NCBI GenBank assembly: GCA_009377695.1
Contig: WHTP01000026.1
Coordinates: 1 to 51,041 of the forward strand
Origin: Hyphomicrobiales bacterium
GTDB lineage: Bacteria > Pseudomonadota > Alphaproteobacteria > Rhizobiales > Xanthobacteraceae
Direction: 5' to 3'
Length of the DNA: 51,041 bases
In this document: positions 9,279 to 17,646 of the stretch, piece by piece
Numbering within the stretch: the first letter of the stretch is position 1
How the letters are laid out: each line of letters starts with the position of its first letter
Translations under genes and position numbers: made by a program
Notes under the pieces: generated by a model
Databases searched by the model: none
What the model saw: only the letters and a program-made list of their open reading frames with translations
Told to the model about the DNA's origin: nothing

Positions 9279-9349
9279 TGTCCCGATTCCGAAGTTCGTA
9301 CCATTTTGCAGCGGCCTTCTATACGAACTTCGGAATCGAAGGACACTAG
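9275..9349. repeat. CTAG hairpin element, subfamily A, copy A2
   Basis: 75-bp hairpin running from CTAGTGTCC to GGACACTAG with inner arms GATTCCGAAGTTCGTA / TACGAACTTCGGAATC. The bulge (AA) is on the right arm, facing the 13-bp spacer 9350-9362 (CAACTCGTTGATT) that leads to copy B1. Confidence 0.92.
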
Positions 9350-9362
9350 CAACTCGTTGATT

Positions 9363-9439
9363 CTAGTGTGGCTTGGTTCAGAAGCCCGCATGTCGGACTC
9401 GCCGCGAGAGTGATGCGGGCTTCTGAACCGCCACACTAG
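9363..9439. repeat. CTAG hairpin element, subfamily B, copy B1
   Basis: 77-bp hairpin from CTAGTGTGG to CCACACTAG, inner arms GGTTCAGAAGCCCGCAT / ATGCGGGCTTCTGAACC. Other B copies have TCCGC/GCGGA here, so this copy shows a paired change. The left arm carries the bulge (CTTGG against CGG), facing the 13-bp spacer. Confidence 0.92.
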
Positions 9440-9461
9440 TGTCTGTGATAGCGGTTCCAGC

Positions 9462-10418
9462 ATGACCCCGGAAGAGATAGTGGCTCGCCTCATCTATCGC
9501 GATGGGCTGATGCTGATCATCGACAAGCCCATTGGCTATGCGGTCCACAAAGGGCCGAAAGGTGGCGAAAGCCTGGAAGATTATTTCGGCGCGCTGCGCT
9601 TCGGTCTGCCACGCTCACCCGCGCTGGCGCATCGGCTCGATCGCGACACCTCGGGCTGCCTGGTGCTCGGCCGCCACCGCAAGGCGCTGGCGACGCTGGG
9701 CAAGCTGTTCAAGGACGGCAGGGTCGGCAAGACCTATTGGGCCGTGGTCGAAGGCGGCCCTGCCGACGACGAAGGCCGCATCGATCTGCCGCTCGGCAAA
9801 CGCGACGATACGCGCGGCTGGTGGATGAAGGTCGACAGCGACGGCCAGCCAGCCGTGACGACGTGGCGGGTGATGGGACGGTGCTCGTTGTTCACTGTAA
9901 GTGCGGACGTAAGCAACACAGAGGCTGATCCAGCTTTGGGCGACGCTCGCGCCGCGGGCGGCTCCCCTCCCCCCATTCGCGACGCGAATGGCGGGGAGGG
10001 GCCGGAGGTGGGGGGTGCTGAAACTGAGCACAAACGACCCCCCACCCCTAACCCCTCCCCGCCGCTCGCAAGCGCTCGCGGGGGGAGGGGAACAGACCCG
10101 TCGCGCAGCGACAACGTCGAACAATCGAGAGACCGACCAGCAAGCCTCACTTGGCTGGCGCTTGAGCCACTCACCGGGCGCACACACCAACTGCGGGTCC
10201 ATTGCTCTGCGATGGGTTGGCCGATCGTCGGTGATACAATCTACGGTGACGCGCCGCGCACCGGCGGGCCGGGACTGCATCTGCATGCGCGCGAGGTCGT
10301 GGTGCCGCTTTACAAGAACAAGGAGCCGGTGCGCGCGACGGCGCCGGTACCGCTGCATATGCAGGACCGGCTCTACGCCTGCGGCTGGAAAGGTGAAGTG
10401 TTCACGCTGGTCGATTGA
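9462..10418 (+). CDS. RluA-family pseudouridine synthase with in-frame repeat insertion
   Basis: A protein of 318 residues. The catalytic loop HRLDRDTSG (D60 catalytic) and the later LEPLTGRTHQLRVH (about 234-247) and PIVGDTIYG identify an RluA/RsuA-type pseudouridine synthase acting on rRNA or tRNA; the exact target cannot be told. Between VTTWRVMGR (residue 140) and LTWLALEPL (229) there are about 88 residues rich in Pro, Gly, Arg and Ser with no family counterpart; homologues normally need only a few residues here. This stretch is the translation of the GC-rich palindromic repeat at 9951-10104 and flanking bases, inserted without breaking the frame. Whether the enzyme stays active is unknown. 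Confidence 0.88.
   Translation: MTPEEIVARLIYRDGLMLIIDKPIGYAVHKGPKGGESLEDYFGALRFGLPRSPALAHRLDRDTSGCLVLGRHRKALATLGKLFKDGRVGKTYWAVVEGGPADDEGRIDLPLGKRDDTRGWWMKVDSDGQPAVTTWRVMGRCSLFTVSADVSNTEADPALGDARAAGGSPPPIRDANGGEGPEVGGAETEHKRPPTPNPSPPLASARGGRGTDPSRSDNVEQSRDRPASLTWLALEPLTGRTHQLRVHCSAMGWPIVGDTIYGDAPRTGGPGLHLHAREVVVPLYKNKEPVRATAPVPLHMQDRLYACGWKGEVFTLVD
9951..10104. repeat. GC-rich three-stem palindromic repeat, copy 2 (inside a gene)
   Basis: Runs from GCCGCGGGC to GAACAGACCCGTCG, in inverted orientation to the copy between ccmA and ccmB. The first hairpin has arms CCCCTCC / GGGGAGGGG with tip CATTCGC/GCGAATG, the last has CCCCTCCCC / GGGGGGAGGGG with tip CGCTCGC..., and GGTGGGGGG / CCCCCCACC forms the joining stem. 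It lies wholly within the pseudouridine synthase frame. Confidence 0.88.
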
Positions 10419-10713
10419 TCCACGTCGCTTTGTTGCACGTCAGTAGATCGTTGCCTTGAATCAGGAACAGCAGCGCGACCGGAGCGACGACGCAGGAGCT
10501 AACGCGAACCCAGCCCATCGGAGCCGACGACGGCTTCGCCCGAGGTGGGCGCGGGCGCGAAATAGCCAGCGCGTCTCAATTTGCAATCATCCATCTGTCC
10601 CGGATGGACCAGCTTGGCTTTAGCGAAATTTCGTCATTTACTGCGTTTGCACGGCCCAGGGATCCATCTGAAGCCGAATGAACCCTGCGCGCGTTGCGGC
10701 AAGCGAGGGCATC

Positions 10714-11759
10714 ATGGCGAATTTTTTAAAGACGATCGCGGCGATCGTCGTTGGCTATGGGATTGCACACAATTACCTGATTGCTGCAACCGCACAGACG
10801 AGTTCGTCATCGCATCTCGACGCGATGAAATCCATGTATCGGCGCGAGCCTCCGCCGCCGATTGCCAACCAAGCGCTGGTCGACCTCGGGCGCGATCTCT
10901 TTTTCGATCCGGCGCTGTCCGCATCGGGAAAGACCGCCTGCGTCACCTGCCACCTGCCGCAGCTCGGTTGGGCCGTCACCGACGCGAAGAGCCGCAACGA
11001 TTCCGGCAAGCTCACCTCGCGTCGCTCGCAGCCGCTGATCGGGATGGGACGTATCGGAACGACGCCGGTCGGCTGGGATGGGCGCAATCCGACGCTCGAA
11101 GCACAAGCGAAGTCGTCGATCGCGCGACCGGCTCGATGTCGATGAAGGCCACCCCAACGCCGGTGAAGGTCGAGGTCATCGAAGAGCGCATCCGATCAAA
11201 CCCCGCCTATGTCGCAAAATTCAAGGCGGCGCTGCCCGACGCCTCCATCAATATCGACACGGTCGCGGAGGCGATCGCCGCGTTTGAACGAACCATCGAG
11301 CCTGCCGTTGCGCCGTTCGACCGCTGGGTCGACGGAGACGAGACCGCGATCTCGGACTCTGCCAAGCGCGGCTTCGAGCTCTACAACGGCAAGGCCTTGT
11401 GCGTCGTCTGCCATCGCGGCTGGCGATTCACCGACGACCTGTTCCACGATATCGGTACCACGACCACCGATCGCGGCCGCGGCGCCGTGGTCAAGGACGA
11501 TCCGCTCCTGCAGTTCGCCTTCAAGACACCGACGCTGCGCGACGTGACGCTGCGACCGCCGTATATGCATAGCGGCGCGCAAGTGACGCTGGTCGAGGTG
11601 ATGAAACACTACGAGAAGGGCGGCATCGATCGGCCAAGCCGCTCGTCGCTGATGCGGCCGATCCAGCTGACGGACCAGGAGCGACAGGACCTCATTGCCT
11701 TCATGGAAACGCTGAGCGGGAGCGGGCGTTCAGCCACGGCCGTGCCGAAGCAGCAGTAG
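10714..11759 (+). pseudogene. Di-heme cytochrome c peroxidase, frameshifted
   Basis: Two overlapping frames together make one di-heme peroxidase (CcpA/MauG family). The first (from MANFLKTIAAIVVGYG) carries a hydrophobic signal/anchor segment and the first heme site, CVTCH, then TTPVGWDGRNPTLEAQAKSSIA. The second continues TGSMSMKATPTPVKVEVIEERI and includes the second heme site, CVVCH, and the conserved FKTPTLRDVTLRPPYMHSG. They join at CGCGCG (11121-11126): removing one CG pair restores ...SSIATGSMS..., giving about 347 residues, near family length. The break is thus a probable dinucleotide slip, either a real mutation or a sequencing error. Intact members reduce hydrogen peroxide in the periplasm with electrons from cytochromes. 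Confidence 0.85.
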
Positions 11760-11856
11760 TAGTACGCACAAGCGCCGGAACCGTCCCAAGCCGTTCGCAG
11801 TTGAATCATGCGGGCGACGCGCGAACGGCACTGCTGTTCAGGCAGGAGGGCGCAGA

Positions 11857-12108
11857 ATGGCGAAACCACGAAAAGCCCCCGCGAGGGCCAGAGCGCCTGC
11901 GCGGGCTCGAATGAAGCGCAGCACCAAGGCGCGGTCGGGGTCCAGGGTCGCAAGGAAAGCCGCCACCCGAAAAGCACGCCCCAGGCGGCCGAACAACGGC
12001 GTCATCGCCACGATGAAGAAAGCCGCGACGGCTGTTGCCGAGACCGTTGAGGAATCGCGGGCCATGGCCAGGAAAGCAGGGCCGCGGGGCGGTTTGTCGG
12101 ACGGTTAG
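11857..12108 (+). CDS. Small Ala/Arg/Lys-rich basic protein
   Basis: A peptide of 83 residues beginning MAKPRKAPARARAPARARMK, very rich in Ala, Arg and Lys like histone H1-type or nucleoid-associated tails, followed by a short amphipathic stretch (IATMKKAATAVAETVEESRAMA). A good ribosome binding site, AGGAGGG, precedes the ATG, which supports expression. No domain is recognisable; binding to nucleic acid is a guess from composition. It lies between the broken peroxidase and the convergent mtaB. Confidence 0.6.
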   Translation: MAKPRKAPARARAPARARMKRSTKARSGSRVARKAATRKARPRRPNNGVIATMKKAATAVAETVEESRAMARKAGPRGGLSDG

Positions 12109-12117
12109 GACTCGGCG

Positions 12118-13386
12118 CTACGCGGCCAACAGCCGCCGCCCGTCGTGACCGGCGATGATGACGTCGACGACCGCGCCTGCTTGAACCGCCGCGACATGCA
12201 CCGGCGTGAACTGCTCCGTGCGTCCAGTACTGTCCGATTCCATCAGCACGCACCGCCGCCTGCCAAGTTCGCCATCGAGATGACGGACGAGAGCTGCGGC
12301 GCCCTTGTCGCGTAGCCGGCTGGCGCGCTCCTTCACGACGGTGCGCGCGACTTGCGGCATCTTTGCTGCCGGCGTGCCCGGACGTGACGAAAACGGGAAC
12401 ACGTGCAGATGCGTGAGGGCGCATTCATCCACGAGGTCGAGCGAGCGCCGAAACATCATCTCGGTCTCGGTCGGGAAGCCGGCGATGATGTCGGCTCCGA
12501 ACGCGACGTCCGGGCGCAGCCGCCGCAGTGCGTCGCAGAAGGCGATGGCGTCGGCGCGCAAATGACGGCGCTTCATGCGCTTGAGGATCATGTCGTCGCC
12601 GGCCTGCAGCGACAAGTGCAGATGCGGCATCAACCGCGATTCACTGGCGAAGGCGTCGATCAAGTCGAAATCGGCTTCGACCGAATCGAGCGAGGACAGC
12701 CGCAGGCGCGCGAGCTCCGGCACGTGCTTGAGGATTTGTTTCACCAGCGCGCCGAGCTTCGGTGCACCCGGCAGGTTTGCGCCGTAACTCGTGAGATCGA
12801 CGCCGGTCAGCACGATCTCGCGAAAGCCGCGCTCGCACAGCCGCCGCACCTGCGCGACCACCTCGCCCATCGGCACCGAGCGCGAATTGCCGCGACCATA
12901 GGGGATGATGCAAAACGTGCAGCGATGGTCGCACCCGTTCTGCACCTGCACGAAGGCGCGCGCGCGGCCTTCGAGGCCGTCGACGAGATGCGCCGCCGTC
13001 TCGGTGACTGACATGATGTCGTTGACCGCGATCTTCTCCTCGCGGCCGGTGCCGAAATCAGAGGCATCGAGCATGTCGCGGGTCGCGCGCCAGAATGCGG
13101 CGTCGACCTTTTCCTCGTTGCCGATGACCCGGCCGACATTCGGCAAGTCGACGAACGCATCCGGCTCGATCTGGGCGGCACAGCCGGTGACCACGATGCG
13201 CGCGGCCGGCCGCTCACGCGCGATCTTGCGGATTGCCTGCTTCGCCTGCCGCACCGCTTCGGCCGTCACCGCGCAGGTGTTGACGATCACGGTCTGGTCG
13301 ATACCGGCGGCGTCCGCATTGCGCCGGATAACCTCGGATTCATAGGCGTTGAGCCGGCAGCCGAAGGTGACGACATCGACGCCCAT
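12118..13386 (-). CDS. mtaB: tRNA t6A37 methylthiotransferase MtaB
   Basis: Methylthiotransferase of 422 residues that converts t6A37 to ms2t6A37 in tRNAs reading ANN codons. N-terminal cluster cysteines are C10 (TFGCRLN), C38 (VNTCAV) and C69 (VTGCAA); the radical-SAM cluster CDHRCTFC has C152, C156 and C159. The opening GVDVVTFGCRLNAYESE separates MtaB from MiaB (also in this window), whose motif reads [12 protein letters not shown] lies directly before the chosen ATG. The start overlaps the dapF stop (TGATG), so the two genes are translationally coupled. Confidence 0.95.
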   Translation of the reverse strand: MGVDVVTFGCRLNAYESEVIRRNADAAGIDQTVIVNTCAVTAEAVRQAKQAIRKIARERPAARIVVTGCAAQIEPDAFVDLPNVGRVIGNEEKVDAAFWRATRDMLDASDFGTGREEKIAVNDIMSVTETAAHLVDGLEGRARAFVQVQNGCDHRCTFCIIPYGRGNSRSVPMGEVVAQVRRLCERGFREIVLTGVDLTSYGANLPGAPKLGALVKQILKHVPELARLRLSSLDSVEADFDLIDAFASESRLMPHLHLSLQAGDDMILKRMKRRHLRADAIAFCDALRRLRPDVAFGADIIAGFPTETEMMFRRSLDLVDECALTHLHVFPFSSRPGTPAAKMPQVARTVVKERASRLRDKGAAALVRHLDGELGRRRCVLMESDSTGRTEQFTPVHVAAVQAGAVVDVIIAGHDGRRLLAA

Positions 13387-14294
13387 CACCCCCTCCCTTT
13401 CCCTCCCCCGTAAACGGGGGAGCGTGGGGTGGGGGCAAACAGCTTCGGGTCGAACCGCCCCTCATATTCATAGGCAACCGGCCCGGTCATCAGCACGCGG
13501 TCGTCGCGCTCCCGCCACTCGATCAGGAGATCGCCGCCCGGCAGACTCGCGGTCGCTTTGCGGTTCGCGCGTTTGAGCCGCGCCGCGGCGACCACCACCG
13601 CACAGGCGGCGGAGCCGCAGGCCTTGGTCAGTCCCGCGCCGCGCTCCCAAGTGCGCATGACGATGTGCTCGCGCGAGACAACGTGCGCCAGCGAGATGTT
13701 GGCGCGCTCCGGAAAGATGGGATGGTGCTCGAGCAGCGGCCCGATCTTGCCGAGATCGTAGGCGTTGACGTCGTCGACCCAGAAGATGGCGTGCGGATTG
13801 CCCATGCTCACCGCCGAGGGCGAATGCAGGATCGGATTGTCGATCGGCCTGATCTGCAATTCGATCGCACGGGTGTCTTCGAATCTCTCGGCCAGCGGAA
13901 TCTCGCTCCAGGCGAAGCGCGGCGAGCCCATGTCCACCGTCGAGACGAGCGGGGCGGCGCCCTTCCAGCAGTTGACCAAGCCCGCCCGGGTCTCGAAGGC
14001 CAGCACGGTCTTGCCGCTTTGCTTGAACACGATGTCGGCGACACAGCGCATGCCGTTGCCGCAGGCGCCCGCCTCCGAGCCGTCGTTGTTGTAAATGCGC
14101 ACGAACGCATCGGTGCCCTGCAGGCGCGGGGCATGCAGCACCATCAACTGATCGTAAGGCGCGCCATCGGGCTGCGCCGCCGCGCGCGCATCGTCCGCCG
14201 TGACCGCGCCGGCCTCGCGGCGCATGTCCACCACTACGATCTCGTTGCCGAGACCGTTCATCTTGACGAAGGCGTGGTTGGCGAGCGCGCTCAT
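13386..14294 (-). CDS. dapF: Diaminopimelate epimerase
   Basis: An enzyme of 302 residues that epimerises LL- to meso-diaminopimelate for lysine and peptidoglycan synthesis. The two catalytic cysteines are present: C78 in [10 protein letters not shown] and C226 in KACGSAACA. The start [18 protein letters not shown] matches the family; the upstream extension is translated from a short tandem repeat. After DPKLFA the protein ends in 15 extra residues, [15 protein letters not shown], encoded by a GC-rich hairpin repeat, suggesting that the original stop was lost to a repeat insertion. The usual neighbour ffh is absent. Confidence 0.96.
   Translation of the reverse strand: MSALANHAFVKMNGLGNEIVVVDMRREAGAVTADDARAAAQPDGAPYDQLMVLHAPRLQGTDAFVRIYNNDGSEAGACGNGMRCVADIVFKQSGKTVLAFETRAGLVNCWKGAAPLVSTVDMGSPRFAWSEIPLAERFEDTRAIELQIRPIDNPILHSPSAVSMGNPHAIFWVDDVNAYDLGKIGPLLEHHPIFPERANISLAHVVSREHIVMRTWERGAGLTKACGSAACAVVVAAARLKRANRKATASLPGGDLLIEWRERDDRVLMTGPVAYEYEGRFDPKLFAPTPRSPVYGGGKGRG
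13389..13435. repeat. GC-rich hairpin forming the 3' end of dapF
   Basis: The core hairpin CTCCCCCG-TAAA-CGGGGGAG (13403-13422) is flanked by C-rich and G-rich arms (CCCCCTCCC on the left, GTGGGGTGGGGG on the right). It resembles widespread intergenic GC-rich repeats but here supplies the last codons of dapF. Confidence 0.65.
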
Positions 14295-14295
14295 G

Positions 14296-14349
14296 TCTTG
14301 GCCCTGAATCCTGGCCCTGATCCTGGCACTAAATCCTGGCCCTGAATTC
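14296..14349. repeat. Short tandem repeat abutting the dapF start
   Basis: On the minus strand about four degenerate copies of ATTCAGGGCCAGG (12-14 bp each) end directly at the dapF ATG. They occupy the place of the ribosome binding site. Confidence 0.75.
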
Positions 14350-14393
14350 ACCGCCTTATATGGGCAACCGCGCGGCCTTGGCCAGTGCGCGCC

Positions 14394-15359
14394 TTATTGC
14401 GTGGCAGCGACGCCGGCACGCCGCACGACGTCACCCCAGCGCACGATCTCGGATTTGACATAAGCCTGCAGCTCCGCCGGTGTTCCGCTCACGAGCGGGA
14501 TCAGACCGCGGCCGGAGAATTCCTTCTGCACCGCCGGTTCGGCGACGATGGCGCGCAGCTCCGCGTTAAGCCGATTGAGGATATCTGGCGGTGTTTTGCC
14601 GGGCGCGATCATCATCTGCCATGAGGAGACGTCGAAGCCCTTGAGGCCGACCTCGGCGAGCGGCGCGATTTCTGGCGCCGGCCCGACCCGCTGTGCGGTC
14701 GAGACTCCCAACGCACGCAGTTTGCCCGCGCGCGGCAGCGCGGTCGCGAAGTCGCCGAACGTCATCTGCACGTGACCGCCCACAACGTCGTTCAGAGCCG
14801 GTGACAGTCCCTTGTACGGCACGTGCACGAGCTTGATTCCAAGCTCGCTTCCCATCAGCTCCGCAAGCAGATGCCCGGCACCGCCTGCACCGTTCGAGGC
14901 ATAGCTCACCTGGCCCGGACGCGATTTCGCGTAGGCGACAAGATCGGCGAGCGACTTCACCGGCAGCGCCGGGTTGACGACCAGCAAGAACGGCACGCCC
15001 GCGACCAGGGCGATCGGCGTGAGGTCTTTGGTCGGATCGTAGGGCAATTTCTTGTAGACGCTGGCGTTGATCGCCATCGTGGTCGAGGTGCCGATCAGGA
15101 TCGTGTAGCCGTCGGGCACCGAGCGGGCGACGTGGGTCGCGCCAATAACGGTGGCCGCGCCGAGACGCGGCTCGATGACGAAGGGCTGGCCCAGGCGCCG
15201 CTCCAGCCGGTGGGCGAGCGTGCGTGCGATCGCGTCGGTGTTGCCGCCGGCAGCATAGGGCAGCACGATGGTGACGGGACGGGTGGGATAGGTCTGCGCA
15301 GTGGCGGGAGCCGCGAGCAATGCTGCGGTAAGCCCAAGGGCTGCAAGCGTTCGCATCAT
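14394..15359 (-). CDS. Tripartite tricarboxylate transporter-type receptor (Bug family) 1
   Basis: A protein of 321 residues starting MMRTLAALGLTAALLAAPATAQ, a signal peptide, preceded by a GAGAGGG ribosome binding site. The mature part begins YPTRPVTIVLPYAAGGNTDAIAR, the ligand-loop motif of Bug/TctC periplasmic receptors, and has the family segments PYDPTKDLTPIA, SYASNGAGGAGHL and VPYKGLSPALNDVVGGHVQ. Bug receptors bind organic acids such as citrate, glutarate or nicotinate for TctAB-type transporters; the ligand here is unknown. It is the last of three tandem paralogues with no permease in the window. Confidence 0.93.
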   Translation of the reverse strand: MMRTLAALGLTAALLAAPATAQTYPTRPVTIVLPYAAGGNTDAIARTLAHRLERRLGQPFVIEPRLGAATVIGATHVARSVPDGYTILIGTSTTMAINASVYKKLPYDPTKDLTPIALVAGVPFLLVVNPALPVKSLADLVAYAKSRPGQVSYASNGAGGAGHLLAELMGSELGIKLVHVPYKGLSPALNDVVGGHVQMTFGDFATALPRAGKLRALGVSTAQRVGPAPEIAPLAEVGLKGFDVSSWQMMIAPGKTPPDILNRLNAELRAIVAEPAVQKEFSGRGLIPLVSGTPAELQAYVKSEIVRWGDVVRRAGVAATQ

Positions 15360-15394
15360 GTTTCCCTCTCTCGATCTCGACCGGACCTCTCCCG

Positions 15395-16372
15395 TTATTG
15401 CGAGCCCGCGACACCCGCCTGGTGCACCACCTTGCCCCAGCGCGCAATCTCGGACTTCACGAAAGCCTGCAAGCCCTCGACCGTTGTCGTGGCCATTGGC
15501 AGCATGCCGGTCTTGGCGATCTGACCCGAGAGTTCGGGCGTGGCGAGCTCCCTCTTCAACTCCGTGTGCAGCTTGTCGACGATGGCGCGCGGCGTTTTCG
15601 CCGGCGCGGCAACCATCTGCCAAGACGCCACATCGAATCCCGGCACCGTGTCGTTGACCGGCGGCACGTCCGGTAGCGCCGGGATGCGTCGTGCCGTCGA
15701 GACGCCGATCGGGCGCACCCTGCCCTCCCGGATAATGCCCAACGCCGGACCGAGATCGACGAACATGAGGGGCACATGTCCGGCCACGACATCGGTGATC
15801 GCAGGAACGCTGCCCTTGTACGGCACCGGCGACATCTCGATGCCGGTCATGCTCTTGAGCAGCTCGGCGAACAGATGATGCGGCACGCCCGGACCGGCGG
15901 TGGCGTAAGAGACTTTGCCTTTCTGGTCCTTCACCCATTTGATCAGGTCGGCGACCGACTTGACCGGCAGTGCGGGATTGACCACCAGCACGAACGGCGT
16001 TTGCGCCGCCATGGCGAGCGGCACGAAATCGGTCACGGGATCGTAAGGCAGTTTCTTGAACAGCGTGACATTGACCGCCATGGTCGGGCTCGGCGCGATC
16101 ATGATGGTGTGGCCATCGGGTTCCGCCCGCGCGGTCGCCACCGCACCGATGACGCCGCCGGCGCCAGGCCTGTTCTCGACCACGAACGGCTTGCCGAATG
16201 CTTTCTCCAGCCGCGGGCTCAAGATGCGGGCAAGGATGTCGCCGGCACCGCCGGCCGCAAACGGGACGATGATCGTCACCGGCTTGCTCGGAAAATCCTG
16301 CGCGACGGCCGGCGCTACGAGCGCCACCATTGACGCAATCAACGCGCGTCCCATGATTACTGTGAATTGCAC
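15395..16372 (-). CDS. Tripartite tricarboxylate transporter-type receptor (Bug family) 2
   Basis: A protein of 325 residues. The start is taken as GTG (VQFTVIMGRALIASMVAL), because GGAAGGAG lies six bases upstream, whereas the ATG six codons later has no site at proper distance. A signal peptide ends near APAVAQ. The receptor motif DFPSKPVTIIVPFAAGGAGDILAR, LPYDPVTDFVPLAMAA and VPYKGSVPAITDVVAGHVPLM identify the Bug/TctC family. Neighbours are paralogues on both sides, 35 and 122 bp away, so the set probably arose by duplication and divergence. Ligand unknown. Confidence 0.92.
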   Translation of the reverse strand: MQFTVIMGRALIASMVALVAPAVAQDFPSKPVTIIVPFAAGGAGDILARILSPRLEKAFGKPFVVENRPGAGGVIGAVATARAEPDGHTIMIAPSPTMAVNVTLFKKLPYDPVTDFVPLAMAAQTPFVLVVNPALPVKSVADLIKWVKDQKGKVSYATAGPGVPHHLFAELLKSMTGIEMSPVPYKGSVPAITDVVAGHVPLMFVDLGPALGIIREGRVRPIGVSTARRIPALPDVPPVNDTVPGFDVASWQMVAAPAKTPRAIVDKLHTELKRELATPELSGQIAKTGMLPMATTTVEGLQAFVKSEIARWGKVVHQAGVAGSQ

Positions 16373-16452
16373 TGGTCGCTCCTTCCGTCGGCTGTCATGC
16401 GCGGACATAGCCCGTCGAAGACGGGCGCAAACGCCATCCGTCGTCTTACGAA

Positions 16453-16486
16453 GATGATGGATTGCCGCGTCAAGCCCGGCAATGAC
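16453..16486. repeat. Intergenic hairpin of the ATTGCCG/CGGCAAT type
   Basis: GATGGATTGCCG and CGGCAATGAC flank CGTCAAGCC. Related sequences occur at 42432-42497 and 50461-50512, so this is a dispersed repeat family. Confidence 0.6.
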
Positions 16487-16494
16487 GTTCTTAA

Positions 16495-17478
16495 TCACTG
16501 CGTCCCTTTGGCACCGGTGGCCTCGACCACTTTCGCCCAACGCGCAATCTCGGACTGTACGAAGCGCTGCAGCTCCGCGACCGGAGGCGTGGCAACCGCA
16601 ATATGGCCGCGGCCGTTGATGTCGGCCATGGTCGGCGGCTCACGCAGGATCGCGTTGAGCTCGGCATTAAGCGCACCGACGATCTCCTTTGGCGTCTTCG
16701 CCGGTGCAACGATCATCTGCCAGGCGGACGCGTCGTAGCCGTTGACGCCGGCTTCCTGCAGCGTCGGAAGATCAAGCGCCGCCGGCGCGCGGCCCTTGGT
16801 CGAGACACCGAGTGCGCGCAGTTTGCCTGAGCGGATATGCGGCAGCGCGCCGAGCAGATCGGAGAACATGAGAGAGACATGGCCGGCGATCGTGTCCTGC
16901 AGGCCCGGCGCGTTGCCCTTGTAAGGCACGGCCGTCGCGGGAATGCCAAGTGCGTTCTGTAAGAGCGCCATGTAGAGATGCGCCGCCGAGCCCGCGCCCG
17001 TCGAAGCATAGGTGAGGCCGCCCGGCTTTGCTTTCGCCTCGCGGACGAGATCGGCGATCGACTTGATCGGCAGGTTGGAATTGACCACCAGCACGAACGG
17101 CACGCGGGACACCAGCGCGACCGGGACGAAATCCTTCGTAGGATCGTAGGCGAGATTCTTGAACACGCTGGGGTTGATCGCCATCGTCGTCGAGGTCGTC
17201 ATCAGGAGAGTGTGCCCGTCCGGCGGCGACCTCGCGACCGTCACCGCCGCCACCACATTGGCGCCGCCGGGCCGGTTCTCGACCACGAAGGTGCTGCCCT
17301 TGAGGCGTTGCTCGAGCTTCTGCGACAGCATGCGGGCGAGCCAGTCGGTCGAACCACCGGCCGGGAACGGCACGATCACGGTAACCGGCCGTGCGGGATA
17401 GCCCGGCGCCTGGGCGCTGCCGGGGCTCGCCACCGCCAGCAAGGCAACGACGGCAGCGCAGATGCGGGCAAAATTCAT
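16495..17478 (-). CDS. Tripartite tricarboxylate transporter-type receptor (Bug family) 3
   Basis: A protein of 327 residues with signal peptide MNFARICAAVVALLAVASPG and a GGGGGGAA ribosome binding site. Motifs YPARPVTVIVPFPAGGSTDWLAR, LAYDPTKDFVPVALVSR, TYASTGAGSAAHLY and VPYKGNAPGLQDTIAGHVSLMF place it in the Bug/TctC receptor family, as with the two genes downstream. It shares with receptor 1 the TSTTMAINPSVFKNL-like stretch that receptor 2 has as SPTMAVNVTLFKKL. It is first in the three-gene receptor cluster. Confidence 0.93.
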   Translation of the reverse strand: MNFARICAAVVALLAVASPGSAQAPGYPARPVTVIVPFPAGGSTDWLARMLSQKLEQRLKGSTFVVENRPGGANVVAAVTVARSPPDGHTLLMTTSTTMAINPSVFKNLAYDPTKDFVPVALVSRVPFVLVVNSNLPIKSIADLVREAKAKPGGLTYASTGAGSAAHLYMALLQNALGIPATAVPYKGNAPGLQDTIAGHVSLMFSDLLGALPHIRSGKLRALGVSTKGRAPAALDLPTLQEAGVNGYDASAWQMIVAPAKTPKEIVGALNAELNAILREPPTMADINGRGHIAVATPPVAELQRFVQSEIARWAKVVEATGAKGTQ

Positions 17479-17578
17479 TGTTCCCCCCTTTATGGCGCAG
17501 TCAGGCGCGCTCTCCGCTCATTCCCGCCCCCGATCAGGTCAGGGGTAAACGCCAGCAGGAATCCAGGCTGTTACTGGG

Positions 17579-17594
17579 CCCCGCTTTCGCGGGG
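17579..17594. repeat. CCCCGC-TTTC-GCGGGG hairpin
   Basis: A perfect 6-bp stem with a four-base loop in the 340-bp region between the receptor cluster and rplU. It resembles a common intergenic repeat of this bacterial group; there is no T-run, so it is not a typical intrinsic terminator. Confidence 0.5.
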
Positions 17595-17646
17595 ACGAGC
17601 GGAACTGGTTCTAGCGTAAGGATTTGGCCGCTGTCAGCGCGTTTCC

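Noticed and set aside
10419-10713. Coding start of a protein reading FRHLLRLHGPGIHLKPNEPC upstream of the peroxidase
   Set aside because: This frame only continues because of the frameshift downstream; the stretch matches nothing I know, and the peroxidase signal segment is in another frame.
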